From CAVZBT01 sp963773605 (GTDB lineage: Bacteria; Acidobacteriota; UBA6911): DNA of 64,000 bases. The notes beneath the pieces are model-generated. The model was not told where the DNA came from, made no database searches, and saw only the letters and a list, made by a program, of their open reading frames with translations. Numbering within the stretch: position 1 is the first letter of the stretch; each line of letters starts with the position of its first letter. Below, piece after piece: positions 16,851 to 25,622 of this stretch. A program made the translations under genes and the position numbers. The DNA is taken from the NCBI GenBank assembly GCA_963773605.1, contig CAVZBT010000001.1, positions 1 to 64,000 on the forward strand. Direction: 5' to 3'.

Positions 16851-18070
16851 CGTCCCGTTCCCGCCTGGATGTCCGTCGCAAGCGACGAGGAGACCAGGTC
16901 AACCGCGCGTGTGCGTCGGGTGCGTGGTTGCAGGCCGGCGATGATGCGGCTCAATTCCTCCACCTTCTCATCCCACGACTCGCCCTCCATGGACCGCGAC
17001 CGCGCCAGGTCCGGCCCGGTCCGGCGCCCGGCCAGGAGGCGGTCGATGAAGCCGAGGAACTCTTGCGGCGAGTGGGCCAGGTCGACGAGCCCCTCGAGAC
17101 GACGGACTTCGGGGAGCGCCGACGCCACCACCGGCAGGCCCGCCGCCAGGTATTCGCGGACCTTGAGCGGGTTGGCCGCGAGCGTGAGCTGATTGATCAC
17201 GAACGGAAGAATGGCGACGTCCAGCCCCCTGCAGTACGCCGGCAGATCGCGATATTCCCGGCGCCCGAACAGGTGAATGTTCGGCAGGCCTCGCAGCGCC
17301 GACGCGTCGGTGGCCAGCTTGCCGATCAGGGCGAACGACCAGTTGGGACGGGAAACCGCCAGGTAGCGGATCAGGCCCAGGTCGACCCAGTCGGCGATGA
17401 GACCGTAGAAGCCTATCACCGGGGTGCTCAGCCGGGAGATTTCCCGCGGGATTTCCGTTGCCGGGTCGCAGGCCCTGCGGAAATGCCCCACGTCGACCCC
17501 GTGGGTGACCAGATAAGTGTTCGGGTTGTGTCTTCGCTTCGCTTCGTACAGGGGGCTCGAGGAGACGATCTGCAGATCCGCCTTCTCGATGAGACGGCGC
17601 TCCATGCGCAGGATCTGGGCTTTGTCCGTGCCTGTGAATTCGGAGAATTCGTCCACGCAGTGGTAGATCAGCAGGTCCTCCCCGAGATTGCCGGCGATGT
17701 CGGCGGAACTTGGGAGGAAACTCCAGGTGAGGATGTTTCTGAACCGAAGCCGGTTTGCCACCAGCCGGATGGTCCAGGTGAGGAAGCGGCGGTTCACGGA
17801 GCGGGCCGCGCGGAACCCGTGGAACGGGATCGCGAGGGGCGAGAAGACGAAGATGTTCCCGGCGGCGCGTTGGCAGCCGGCGGCAAACCGGCGCAGTTTC
17901 TCGCCGACACGCTTCAGATCGTGCACGGACAGCTCCGGGTTCCGGTTGCCGATCGAGTTTACCCACAGGACGCGATTGTGCCGGGCCAGCCGTTCCATGA
18001 TGTGCTTCTTGCTGAGGGGATCGCTGTGCCAGTCGTTGCTGAAGCAGATGATGTCGCGCCCTTCGATCAT
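16841..18070 (-). CDS. GT-B fold glycosyltransferase (family 1/4-like)
   Basis: 409 residues. The ATG at 18070 was chosen since AGGAGG lies seven bases upstream; a TTG two codons earlier is possible. The N-terminal half has DIICFSNDWHSDPLSKKHIM and LLIYHCVDEFSEF, then SSSPLYEAKRR. The donor-binding half has VIGFYGLIADWVDLGLI, HLFGRREYRDLPAY, NPLKVREYLAAGLPVVAS and PEVRRLEGLVDL. This pattern is common for glycosyltransferases of exopolysaccharide and teichuronic-acid-like loci. It starts next to the asparagine synthase stop, in the same operon. Sugar specificity cannot be read from the sequence. Confidence 0.85.
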   Translation of the reverse strand: MIEGRDIICFSNDWHSDPLSKKHIMERLARHNRVLWVNSIGNRNPELSVHDLKRVGEKLRRFAAGCQRAAGNIFVFSPLAIPFHGFRAARSVNRRFLTWTIRLVANRLRFRNILTWSFLPSSADIAGNLGEDLLIYHCVDEFSEFTGTDKAQILRMERRLIEKADLQIVSSSPLYEAKRRHNPNTYLVTHGVDVGHFRRACDPATEIPREISRLSTPVIGFYGLIADWVDLGLIRYLAVSRPNWSFALIGKLATDASALRGLPNIHLFGRREYRDLPAYCRGLDVAILPFVINQLTLAANPLKVREYLAAGLPVVASALPEVRRLEGLVDLAHSPQEFLGFIDRLLAGRRTGPDLARSRSMEGESWDEKVEELSRIIAGLQPRTRRTRAVDLVSSSLATDIQAGTGRCT

Positions 18071-18072
18071 GG

Positions 18073-20001
18073 TCAACCCTCCTGGCTTTGCGTCTGCAGC
18101 AGTTGCGCGCCCTGCGCGCGCGGCCGGCGCGTTTCGATGAACATGCGGTGCCAGAACTCGAACACCAGCAGGGTCCAGACGTCCTGGTGTCGGCTGCCCC
18201 CCGATTTCTCATTCTCTGCGACGATGTTTTCCACCTCGGAGGGATCGAACCAGGTGCGGCAGGCGGCGTCGCGCGCAAGCAGGGTGTCGCGCGTAAACCC
18301 CGCCAGCGGCCCCCCGAGCCACGACCTGGTCGGGACCGGAAACCCCTTCTTCCGGCGGTCGATGATGGCCTGCGGAACGATGCCGGTCATGACGCTGCGC
18401 AGGAGACTCTTGCCGCGCCCCTGGTGCAGTTTCAAATGCGCGGGCAATTGGAACGCGAACTCCACGAGCTTCTGATCGAGGAACGGGACCCGCTGTTCCA
18501 GCCCCGACGCCATGGTCATCTTGTCCGCCTTCATCAGGAGGTCGTCCGGGAGCCAGATCTTCGTGTCGAGGTACAGCATGCGGTCCAGCGGCGAAGCGTG
18601 GCTGGCGTCCCTGAAGTAGGGCGCGAAGAGCTCGTCCAGCAACTCGCCCTGGGTTGTGCCGGTGCCGCCCGGGAAAAGGCGTCGCTGGGCGCCGGGTTCC
18701 AGGCCCCGTGCAACGCCCCGGTACCGGGCTTCGAGCGGGAGGCCCGCCAGGCGCAGGTAATGCGCGAGGAGCGGCCCGGGGGCAAGCGGCGCAAGACGAG
18801 GCGCGAGCCAGGCGCTGAGGGGAGAAAACCTGGTGTAAACCGCTTCGAGTGCGAGCATGCGCCGGTACATGCCATAGCCCGCGAGGATCTCGTCCGCACC
18901 CTCGCCGGAGAGCACCACCGTGATTTGTCTTCGGGCTGCCTGCGATAGGAAGTAGAGTGGGATGCAACTCGGGTCCGCGATCGGCTCGTCCAGGTGCCAG
19001 ACCAACTGCGGGATGATATCGCGGAACTGGGCGGAGCTCAGTGCGACCCGGTGGTGTTCGGCGCCCTGGGCCAGCGCCGCCTGCCTGGCGTGCTCGATCT
19101 CGTTGGAATCCTTCTCGTCGGTGTTGGATTCCCCATAGCCCACGCTGTACGCGGGGATCGGGCCGGCCTTGTGGCGGCGCATCATCGCGAGCACCGTGCT
19201 CGAATCCAGCCCGCCGCTCAGGAAGACGCCCACGGGAACCTCCGAGATCATCCGCAGGCGCACGCTTTCCTCCAGCAGGTAGTCGAATTCCTCGAGGGCC
19301 GCCGTCTCGGACATCTCCCCCTTCCCGAACTGGATGTCCCAGTATTTCCGGATCCGAATCCCATTTTGGTCGAGGATCAGGAGATGGCCGGGCTGCAGTT
19401 TTTGGATGCCGCGAAACAGTGTGCGGGGTCCGGGGACGTAGCGCAGAGCGAGGTAGAGTTCGAGCGCCTGCGTGTCGACCTCCGGCTCGACCTCCGGCAC
19501 CTCCAGCAGGGCTTTGATCTCGGAGGCGAATGCGAGCCCACGCCGCCCGTCGTGGTAGTAGAGCGGCTTCTTGCCCAGGCGGTCGCGAGCGACCAGGAGT
19601 CGCTGGCGCCGGTCGTCCCACAGCGCGAAGGCGAACATGCCGCGGAGTTTCTCGACGCAATCGTCGCCGTATTCCTCGTAGGCGTGGACGATGGTTTCAC
19701 TGTCGGACCTGGTGCGGAACCTGTGGCCGCGGGCCTGCAATTCCGGCGCAAGGTCGCCGAAGTTGTAGATCTCGCCGTTGAAGACCAGCGCGATGGAGCG
19801 GTCCTCGTTGAAAATGGGCTGTTTCCCGCCCGCCACATCGATGATGCTGAGCCGGCGGTGGCCGAACCCTACCTGACGCCGGACAAAGTACCCCTCGTCA
19901 TCGGGTCCCCGGTGGGTCAGGGTCGCCGTCATGCCCCAGATCAGCGCCGAGTCGACCGGATCGAAAGCATCCCAATTCACGACTCCGCAAATTCCACACA
20001 T
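18073..20001 (-). CDS. asnB: Asparagine synthase (glutamine-hydrolysing), copy 1
   Basis: 642 residues. Cys2 after the initiator (MCGICGVVN) is the glutaminase nucleophile; LTHRGPDDEG and FNGEIYNF complete the class II amidotransferase domain (1-200). The synthase domain has the ATP-pyrophosphatase loop FLSGGLDSSTVLAM and ITVVLSGEGADEILAGY. The enzyme makes an amide from Asp-like acids using glutamine and ATP. In exopolysaccharide loci such copies usually amidate sugar carboxyls, which is the likely role here. A second copy, clearly different in sequence, lies at 26686-28626. It sits between the heparinase-like gene (29-base gap) and the glycosyltransferase. Confidence 0.92.
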   Translation of the reverse strand: MCGICGVVNWDAFDPVDSALIWGMTATLTHRGPDDEGYFVRRQVGFGHRRLSIIDVAGGKQPIFNEDRSIALVFNGEIYNFGDLAPELQARGHRFRTRSDSETIVHAYEEYGDDCVEKLRGMFAFALWDDRRQRLLVARDRLGKKPLYYHDGRRGLAFASEIKALLEVPEVEPEVDTQALELYLALRYVPGPRTLFRGIQKLQPGHLLILDQNGIRIRKYWDIQFGKGEMSETAALEEFDYLLEESVRLRMISEVPVGVFLSGGLDSSTVLAMMRRHKAGPIPAYSVGYGESNTDEKDSNEIEHARQAALAQGAEHHRVALSSAQFRDIIPQLVWHLDEPIADPSCIPLYFLSQAARRQITVVLSGEGADEILAGYGMYRRMLALEAVYTRFSPLSAWLAPRLAPLAPGPLLAHYLRLAGLPLEARYRGVARGLEPGAQRRLFPGGTGTTQGELLDELFAPYFRDASHASPLDRMLYLDTKIWLPDDLLMKADKMTMASGLEQRVPFLDQKLVEFAFQLPAHLKLHQGRGKSLLRSVMTGIVPQAIIDRRKKGFPVPTRSWLGGPLAGFTRDTLLARDAACRTWFDPSEVENIVAENEKSGGSRHQDVWTLLVFEFWHRMFIETRRPRAQGAQLLQTQSQEG

Positions 20002-20029
20002 AATTCGTTGGCCTCACGTCCGGGGTCGG

Positions 20030-22414
20030 TTATGCAGCCCCGGAAAAGTAGACCGGCGCCGGCTTGCCGGTGTTGGTGTCGAAGAGAACCGCGCCGCCTT
20101 GCGTGACGCTGCGGACGCCGGTTCCGAAGACCGCCATCGGGTCTGCAGACCCATTCAACCTGATGCGGAAAAATTCGCCGGCCAGGGTGAGGCCGGCCAC
20201 GCTGTCTTCGGCGCCGGAAGGTGACAGGACGATGATGTCCCGCCAACCGGTCCCCTGGACCTCGCACGCCAGGACGCCTGGACGCGATGGCAGCAACCGC
20301 GCAGGCGGGGCGCCGTCGCTGTCGGAGGCGTCGAACGGAATCAGTACCGTCGCCGACAGAGCGGGCAGCGGGGCCGTCATCGTGATTGCCAGTGCCGGCG
20401 CGGGTTGCCTGTGGCCGTAGCGCCTGGAGACCCAGCCCTGGATGGGCCGTTCCCGTCCCGTGACCAGTTCGGCCGCCACCGGGGCCGATCCCAGCGCGGT
20501 CATCGCCAGGCCGGCCTCCCCGACCGCGCACGATAGTCGGACTTCCCTCGCGCTACCGTCGACGACCGGAGCGGCAACGCGCGCGCCGGGCGCGAAGTGA
20601 TAGGTGGCTTCCAGGTCGTGCTCGCCGTCCCCGGCCAGTTCGTCCAGCACGGTCCAGTACCCACCCGCGTACAGCAGGCGCCGACGGTGTGTCACCGGGG
20701 TGCCGAGGCGCGCATAGCCGTCATGTTCCCCCTCCACATAGTGGAGGCCCCGGGCGTCAAACCGCCGCCGGACGCGGGCGCGGGCCCGCGATTTCCAGCG
20801 GAAGGTCCCCCCGGTTTCCGACTGGCACGCGCCGTCGACCGTCACGGTGTTGTGCGCGACGGTCCCGCGGAAGTACTCCCGCCAACGCGGCGCGCCGTTG
20901 TAGACGAACGTGCCCGGGTCGACCAGCATCTCCTCTCCCCGTGGGGCCAGGGTGAACGAGAGCGCGTCCGCGTGCCCGTGCCCGCCGCTGGGCTGTCCAA
21001 GGCCCCCGCAGTCGAAAATCAGGTGGTCGGCCCGCAGGCCCCAGTCGGAGCGTTGGATGAAGTAACCCGCGGACGGGAACGATGCGGCCGTGGCCGCCGG
21101 CGGGGCGCTGTCGAGGCGTGTGAACATGCCGAGGGCGTCCTCGCCCAGCAGCCAGAAGGTGTCTTCACGGAACCCGCCGGCGCGGAACCTGAATTCCGGG
21201 CGGCCAAACAGGACGGCGGCCGCACAGAACGCCTCCGGGAAAGCCCGATAGTCGGCGGCCGTCAACTGCAGCGCTCGACCGCCGTCGTCGTCCCCCAGTT
21301 GCGGGATGGACCCGTCGGGCAGGGCGGCATGCATCAGGAACTCGATCATGTGCAGCAGCGCGTCGGACATCGCCTGGGGGAGCTCGATGCTGTTGCGCTG
21401 CGCAAGCGCTACAGCCTGGAGACCAAAGTCGACCGTGTAGCAGTGGTAGCCGGTGGACAGCTCGACGTGCACGCCGTCCGGCAGGATCTGCCGTTTGAGC
21501 TGCTCGAGCAGCAGGGCCAGCCCGCGGCGGCGCCAGCGGCGTGCGCCGCGGTGTTCCTGGAAGAGCACCCCGGCAATGAACAGGGCCGTGGCTTCGCCGA
21601 TCAGGTGGGTGTTGGGACTGCTGTAGATCGAAGGATAACGGCAGACATGCTCCAGCTGGGCGAATAGGGAAGCGCCGATGATCCGGGCCGAGTCCTCATC
21701 CAGCGCGCGCGCCGGCAACATAAAGAACAGGGCCCACACCCACGAAGTGCACCGCAGTGCGATTTCGAGACTGGACTGCCAGTTGATGCCGAACGAGGGA
21801 GGGTTCTGGGCTATCCAGCTGCGCAACTGCGCCACCACCTCGCGCGCGTCGGCCTCCTCGCCGGTCAGGAAGAACGCCTTGGCGAGTTTCGGCAGGTGCG
21901 CATGGCGATTGAGCTCGTGTATGACCTTCGCGTCTCCGCCGTCGCACTCCCGGACCGGATCGTAGTCGGTCCAGAACTTTCGCGGCCATGACCTCCCCGT
22001 CACCGGGTCCCGGTGCCAGTCGATGTCGGGCCCGAGATCGCACTCGCCGAAACCCAGAATGGGGATCCTGTGGCGGCGAAGCTTCTCGGCGTCCGCCGCA
22101 GCGGTGTCGATCCAGCGGGGAAACTCACGCGCCATCCACTGGAAGATGCGTACGCGGGCGGAGGGCTGGAAATAGAAGCGCCGCGCGGGTGCGCCGCGCA
22201 GGTATTCGAGGAACGACGGCGACCCGGGGCGCAGCCGTTCCAGGTCGACGGTCTTCCTGGGCGCCGGCATCAAGCGCGTGCGGGTGCGCTCGAACTCCGT
22301 CCTCATTCTCTCGCCCAGGCGATACAGGGCTTCACGTGCGGGCATGCGCTGCACGCGTCGGAGCTTATCCAGGGCCGTCGAGACGACCCGTTTTTCAGTT
22401 TGCAGCCTGGTCAT
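20030..22414 (-). CDS. Heparinase II/III family protein with alginate-lyase-like N-terminal domain
   Basis: 794 residues without a clear signal peptide. The first 400 residues form an alpha/alpha toroid-like region (HELNRHAHLPKLAKAFFLTGEE, INWQSSLEIALR, YSSPNTHLIGEA). The C-terminal heparinase II/III beta domain has YFIQRSDWGL, GGLGQPSGGHGHADAL, PGTFVYNG and YFRGTVAHNTV; the His in GHGHAD is the usual catalytic candidate. These enzymes cleave uronic-acid-containing polysaccharides. Within a synthesis operon it may trim the polymer, act as a quality-control lyase, or be a cytoplasmic modifying enzyme given the lack of a leader. It overlaps the GT4 gene before it by 20 bases. Confidence 0.87.
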   Translation of the reverse strand: MTRLQTEKRVVSTALDKLRRVQRMPAREALYRLGERMRTEFERTRTRLMPAPRKTVDLERLRPGSPSFLEYLRGAPARRFYFQPSARVRIFQWMAREFPRWIDTAAADAEKLRRHRIPILGFGECDLGPDIDWHRDPVTGRSWPRKFWTDYDPVRECDGGDAKVIHELNRHAHLPKLAKAFFLTGEEADAREVVAQLRSWIAQNPPSFGINWQSSLEIALRCTSWVWALFFMLPARALDEDSARIIGASLFAQLEHVCRYPSIYSSPNTHLIGEATALFIAGVLFQEHRGARRWRRRGLALLLEQLKRQILPDGVHVELSTGYHCYTVDFGLQAVALAQRNSIELPQAMSDALLHMIEFLMHAALPDGSIPQLGDDDGGRALQLTAADYRAFPEAFCAAAVLFGRPEFRFRAGGFREDTFWLLGEDALGMFTRLDSAPPAATAASFPSAGYFIQRSDWGLRADHLIFDCGGLGQPSGGHGHADALSFTLAPRGEEMLVDPGTFVYNGAPRWREYFRGTVAHNTVTVDGACQSETGGTFRWKSRARARVRRRFDARGLHYVEGEHDGYARLGTPVTHRRRLLYAGGYWTVLDELAGDGEHDLEATYHFAPGARVAAPVVDGSAREVRLSCAVGEAGLAMTALGSAPVAAELVTGRERPIQGWVSRRYGHRQPAPALAITMTAPLPALSATVLIPFDASDSDGAPPARLLPSRPGVLACEVQGTGWRDIIVLSPSGAEDSVAGLTLAGEFFRIRLNGSADPMAVFGTGVRSVTQGGAVLFDTNTGKPAPVYFSGAA

Positions 22415-23441
22415 AGATCTCGAGTAAACGGCAAAGACCGCCGGGTTGCTTGGGTTGCGCGCTGCCGCCGACGCCGGGACGGGCGAGCGAAAGGCCCGTT
22501 TGAATCTTGGAGGTCAGGTCCGCGAGGTCGCCGGCTCGAAACAGGAGCGCAGCCGCCGGGCGGCCCCCGACATCGCTGGCGACCACCGGTATACCGAGCG
22601 AAACCGCTTCCCTCACCGAGACAGCATCCCCGTCGGCGAGCGTGGCCCTGACAAAAAGGTCCGAGCGGGCCATCAGGGCGAGACAGATCGCGTGAGACAC
22701 GTCACCGGTCAGGAACAGCGTTTCCCCCTGACCCGCGGCCGCAACCGTGCGCTCCGCTTCGACCCGACGTTCGGTGTCCCCCATGACCAGGAGCCCAAGG
22801 CCCGGGTGGAGTTGACGCAGCTGCGCTGTCGCCCTGAGCAACAGATCGAACCCGTACTCCGGCCGGAACCAGAGCACGGTCGACAGCAGCGGTCTCTTGG
22901 ACCGGACCCAGTCGAGGACGCGTGCGGGAAGCGCGCAGTCGGATCTCCGAGAGCCCAGGAATGCAGGCACGATCGCCAGCGCACCGGTGGGGACGCCGAG
23001 GGCGCTTACGGCGGCGCCGATGGCAGGGTTGACGCAGATAATTCTCCCGTACAGCCGGCAGGCCGCCGCCGCGACTTGCCGCCCCGCGGCGCCGGCGGCG
23101 TCGAGGTAGGCGGGCGTTAACCCCGAATGCAGCGTCAGTACAGACCCCGGCGCCGCCTTCGCCGCCAGGCCGCAGAGCAGGGAGAGCACCCAGCCCCTGG
23201 AGTTGTGCCCGCTCGTGTGCACGTGGACCGTCCAGCGACGCACGGCGTGTTGCGCCACTGCGCCCGCGAGTTGGAACCTCCCCCTCATCCGTATGTAGTC
23301 GGGGCTGCCCGGCGCTCGCCTGTCGGTATTCAGAACGCGGCAGGGAATGCCCGCCGACAGGACTTCCTGACGGGCCTGCGCGACGTGGACGGACACACCG
23401 CCGTGCGGCGGCGGGAACGGGCCGACGAGCAGCAGTTTCAC
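22395..23441 (-). CDS. GT4-type glycosyltransferase
   Basis: 348 residues. It starts with the donor-independent loop KLLLVGPFPPPHGGVSVHV. The C-terminal nucleotide-sugar half carries LLVMGDTERR, TGDVSHAICLALMARSDLFV and DAVSVREAVSLGIPVVASDVGG, the last holding the E-x7-E-like acid. The length is slightly short for family 4 but complete. It overlaps the upstream GT4 gene by four bases (23438-23441) and the downstream heparinase gene by 20, so all three are translated from one message. Likely cytoplasmic, adding one residue of the repeat unit. Confidence 0.88.
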   Translation of the reverse strand: MKLLLVGPFPPPHGGVSVHVAQARQEVLSAGIPCRVLNTDRRAPGSPDYIRMRGRFQLAGAVAQHAVRRWTVHVHTSGHNSRGWVLSLLCGLAAKAAPGSVLTLHSGLTPAYLDAAGAAGRQVAAAACRLYGRIICVNPAIGAAVSALGVPTGALAIVPAFLGSRRSDCALPARVLDWVRSKRPLLSTVLWFRPEYGFDLLLRATAQLRQLHPGLGLLVMGDTERRVEAERTVAAAGQGETLFLTGDVSHAICLALMARSDLFVRATLADGDAVSVREAVSLGIPVVASDVGGRPAAALLFRAGDLADLTSKIQTGLSLARPGVGGSAQPKQPGGLCRLLEIYDQAAN

Positions 23442-24598
23442 GCGTGGGCCACCTCCGGGGCTCCCGACTCCCGCTTTCTTGCAGACAGCAGCCGCACATA
23501 GAGCTTCTCCGTGTCCCCGACCATGCGGTCGAGTGAAAACAGCTCCGATACGCGACGCTTGCCGGCGGCACCGAAGCGGGCGGCGGCGTCGGGGTCCTGC
23601 AGGAACCGGCCGATCGCCTCGGCCAGAAGCCCGTCGTTGCGCGGAGGCACCAGCAGCCCGGTAACGTCGTCTTCGACAGCTTCCGGGTTGCCCCCTACCT
23701 TCGTCGCCACGACCGGAATACCCATGGCCATCGATTCGAGGATCGTGTTCGACATACCCTCGCTCAGCGAGGGCAGCACCGAGACCGAGACTTCGGACAG
23801 GATGGCCCCGATATCGAGCCTGAACCCGGTGAACACGACCTTGTGCCGCAAGCCCAGGCGATGCGCATAGGACTCGAGCTCGGCGCGGTACCCGGGATCG
23901 ATGCCGTCGCCGACCACCAAAAAGCGGGCCCGCTCGAACACGGCGCCGATGCGCGCAGCCGCCTGCAGAAAGTACTCGATGCCCTTCAGCCGGTTCAGAC
24001 GCGACACCACGGCGACAATCGGGGCCTCGGGGGGGAGGTTCAGTTCCTGCCGGATGTGGCCGCCGGGAGCGGGATCGGGCGGGACGATCCCGTTGCGGAT
24101 AACCACTATCTTCCTCGGCGCGTATCCCTGCGCGACGAGGTTCCTCCGGATCGCGTCGGAGTTCGCCAGCACGCAGTCCGCAAACCGGCAGGCCACCCGC
24201 TGTATCCGGCGCTGCACAGGCGTCAGCGGGTCGCCCGTGTCCCTCACCGAGGCGATGGCCACCGCGCCGCCCAGCCGGGCCGCCAGGACGGAGAACACAT
24301 TGGCGTAGAACCCGTACGAGTGCACGACCTGGATCTCATTCCGGCCTATGTACCTGGCAAACCGGAGTTGCTCCCTCAACGTGGAGGGATTCCTCAGGCT
24401 GGTGATCCGGTACTCGCAGAAGCCCTTGGGGGCTGGCGCGATGGATTCGAGAAACTGCCCCGTACGCCCGAAGCACGCGAAGGAGAGCTCGAAGCGCTCG
24501 CGATCGATGCCACAGGCGAGGTTCAGGACCTGCCTTTCCGTCCCGCCGATGTTGAAGTTCGTGATGAACTCTATGAGCCTGATCTTATCTGACCGCAT
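23438..24598 (-). CDS. GT4-type glycosyltransferase
   Basis: 386 residues from an ATG at 24598 behind GAGAGG; a TTG at 24613 would add five residues. The acceptor half has LIEFITNFNIGGTERQVLNLA and VVHSYGFYANVF. The donor half has VAVVSRLNRLKGIEYFLQAA, FLVVGDGIDPGY, VFTGFRLDI and LSEGMSNTILESMAMGIPVVA, the complete GT4 set. It is the first gene after a 100-base gap that contains a sigma-54-like promoter (24643-24658), so it may begin a sub-operon running to the DUF4091 gene. Confidence 0.9.
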   Translation of the reverse strand: MRSDKIRLIEFITNFNIGGTERQVLNLACGIDRERFELSFACFGRTGQFLESIAPAPKGFCEYRITSLRNPSTLREQLRFARYIGRNEIQVVHSYGFYANVFSVLAARLGGAVAIASVRDTGDPLTPVQRRIQRVACRFADCVLANSDAIRRNLVAQGYAPRKIVVIRNGIVPPDPAPGGHIRQELNLPPEAPIVAVVSRLNRLKGIEYFLQAAARIGAVFERARFLVVGDGIDPGYRAELESYAHRLGLRHKVVFTGFRLDIGAILSEVSVSVLPSLSEGMSNTILESMAMGIPVVATKVGGNPEAVEDDVTGLLVPPRNDGLLAEAIGRFLQDPDAAARFGAAGKRRVSELFSLDRMVGDTEKLYVRLLSARKRESGAPEVAHA

Positions 24599-24642
24599 AA
24601 CCTCTCGAGTCAATGGGCCCGTTTACAGCCACCCGCAGATGC

Positions 24643-24658
24643 TGCAACAGGCATGCCA
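24643..24658 (-). promoter_or_regulatory. Sigma-54 (-24/-12) promoter-like site
   Basis: On the minus strand the sequence is TGGCAT-N5-TTGCA, against the consensus TGGCAC-N5-TTGCA, with the invariant GG and GC in the right spacing. The expected start of transcription would be near 24631, about 33 bases before the GT4 start. It lies in the only sizeable gap of this half of the locus. A perfect GCCGCGC/GCGCGGC hairpin (about 24680-24695) precedes it. Confidence 0.6.
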
Positions 24659-24716
24659 TACCAGGGGGGCGTTACAGGGCGCCTGCCGCGCAGCGCGGCC
24701 GGCGCGGGGTGGGCGC

Positions 24717-25622
24717 TCATTCCACCAGTGGAACCGCGGTTCCGCGCGAGGACTGGGGCAGCCCAGCCCGGTTCGGGTCGGCAAAGCTCCCCCGGCACGT
24801 GGCGCTCAGCAGGTCACGGGTGATCCACAAAAGGATGCGCGGGTTCTTCCGGAACTGTGAAAACACGTACGGGAGCCACGCGTGCCCGTACGGCACGTAG
24901 AAACGTACAGCGACCTGCATCTCGCAAGCCAGCCGGACGGAGCCGGCGTGCGGAAATCCCCACAGCAACTCCAGCTCACAGGAAGTCCCGGCGCGCTGCA
25001 GGATACCGAGCGCCATACGGGAGAGGCGTACGTCGTGCGTCGCGACGGCGACATGGCACGCGTGACCCGCCAGACGGTTCACGACGGCAAGAAATCCTGC
25101 CGAGGGTTCAGGCTCAGGCTGGATTTCATCCGGCCACTGCCCCTTTACGACCCTGACCCTCAAGCCCAGTCGCGCGGCCGTGTCCGCGTCGGTCTGGCTC
25201 CGACGCCAGCGCCCCGGGAGCGTGCACCCCATAGGGGCGGGCACCCCGAGCAGGCGTGGCAGGAGGCGGAGGGTGGCGGCCGCGGTCTCGGGCCCCAATG
25301 AATCGAAGTGAACGGCGGTTCCGACGCGCTGCGCCCGCTCCAGCAGCTCCGACAGGAGCCCGACATTCATGCCCAGGGCCGGAGCCTTCACCGAAACATA
25401 GCAACAGCCCGCCCCGAGCGACGCGGCGGCCCGCAGCGCCGAGCCGTAGTGGCAGGCGACGTCTTGCGCCGGCTCGCTGCCGCTGTCCCAGTAGGCGATC
25501 GCGGTGGCGAACCCATGCGCGGCCAGTCCCCGACATGCGCGGGCGGCATCCGAGAGCTCCGGGCCGGCCACGTAAGCACGGGCCGCGCGCTGGGCGATCT
25601 GTGTCCACAACCGAAGCTTCAT
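24717..25622 (-). CDS. Proline-dehydrogenase-like TIM-barrel protein
   Basis: 301 residues from the ATG at 25622, which overlaps the previous stop (ATGA). The order of strands matches the PRODH domain: AAHGFATAIAYWDSG, YVSVKAPALGM, VHFDSLGPET, RVRVVKGQWPDE, HVAVATHDVRLS, ELELLWGFPHAG and VRFYVPYGHAWLPYVF. PRODH enzymes oxidise L-proline with FAD. One difference stands out: the YL.RRL.EN motif whose paired Arg residues hold the substrate carboxylate reads YVFSQFRKN here, so the pair is lost. With its place in an exopolysaccharide operon this points to another substrate, perhaps a sugar-linked imino or amino acid. That is inference. Confidence 0.75.
   Translation of the reverse strand: MKLRLWTQIAQRAARAYVAGPELSDAARACRGLAAHGFATAIAYWDSGSEPAQDVACHYGSALRAAASLGAGCCYVSVKAPALGMNVGLLSELLERAQRVGTAVHFDSLGPETAAATLRLLPRLLGVPAPMGCTLPGRWRRSQTDADTAARLGLRVRVVKGQWPDEIQPEPEPSAGFLAVVNRLAGHACHVAVATHDVRLSRMALGILQRAGTSCELELLWGFPHAGSVRLACEMQVAVRFYVPYGHAWLPYVFSQFRKNPRILLWITRDLLSATCRGSFADPNRAGLPQSSRGTAVPLVE

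Noticed and set aside
14679..18475. Long plus-strand frames of about 840 and 580 codons opposite the DUF4091 and glycosyltransferase genes
   Set aside because: They are antisense shadows; the minus-strand genes have signal peptides, ribosome binding sites and conserved motifs.
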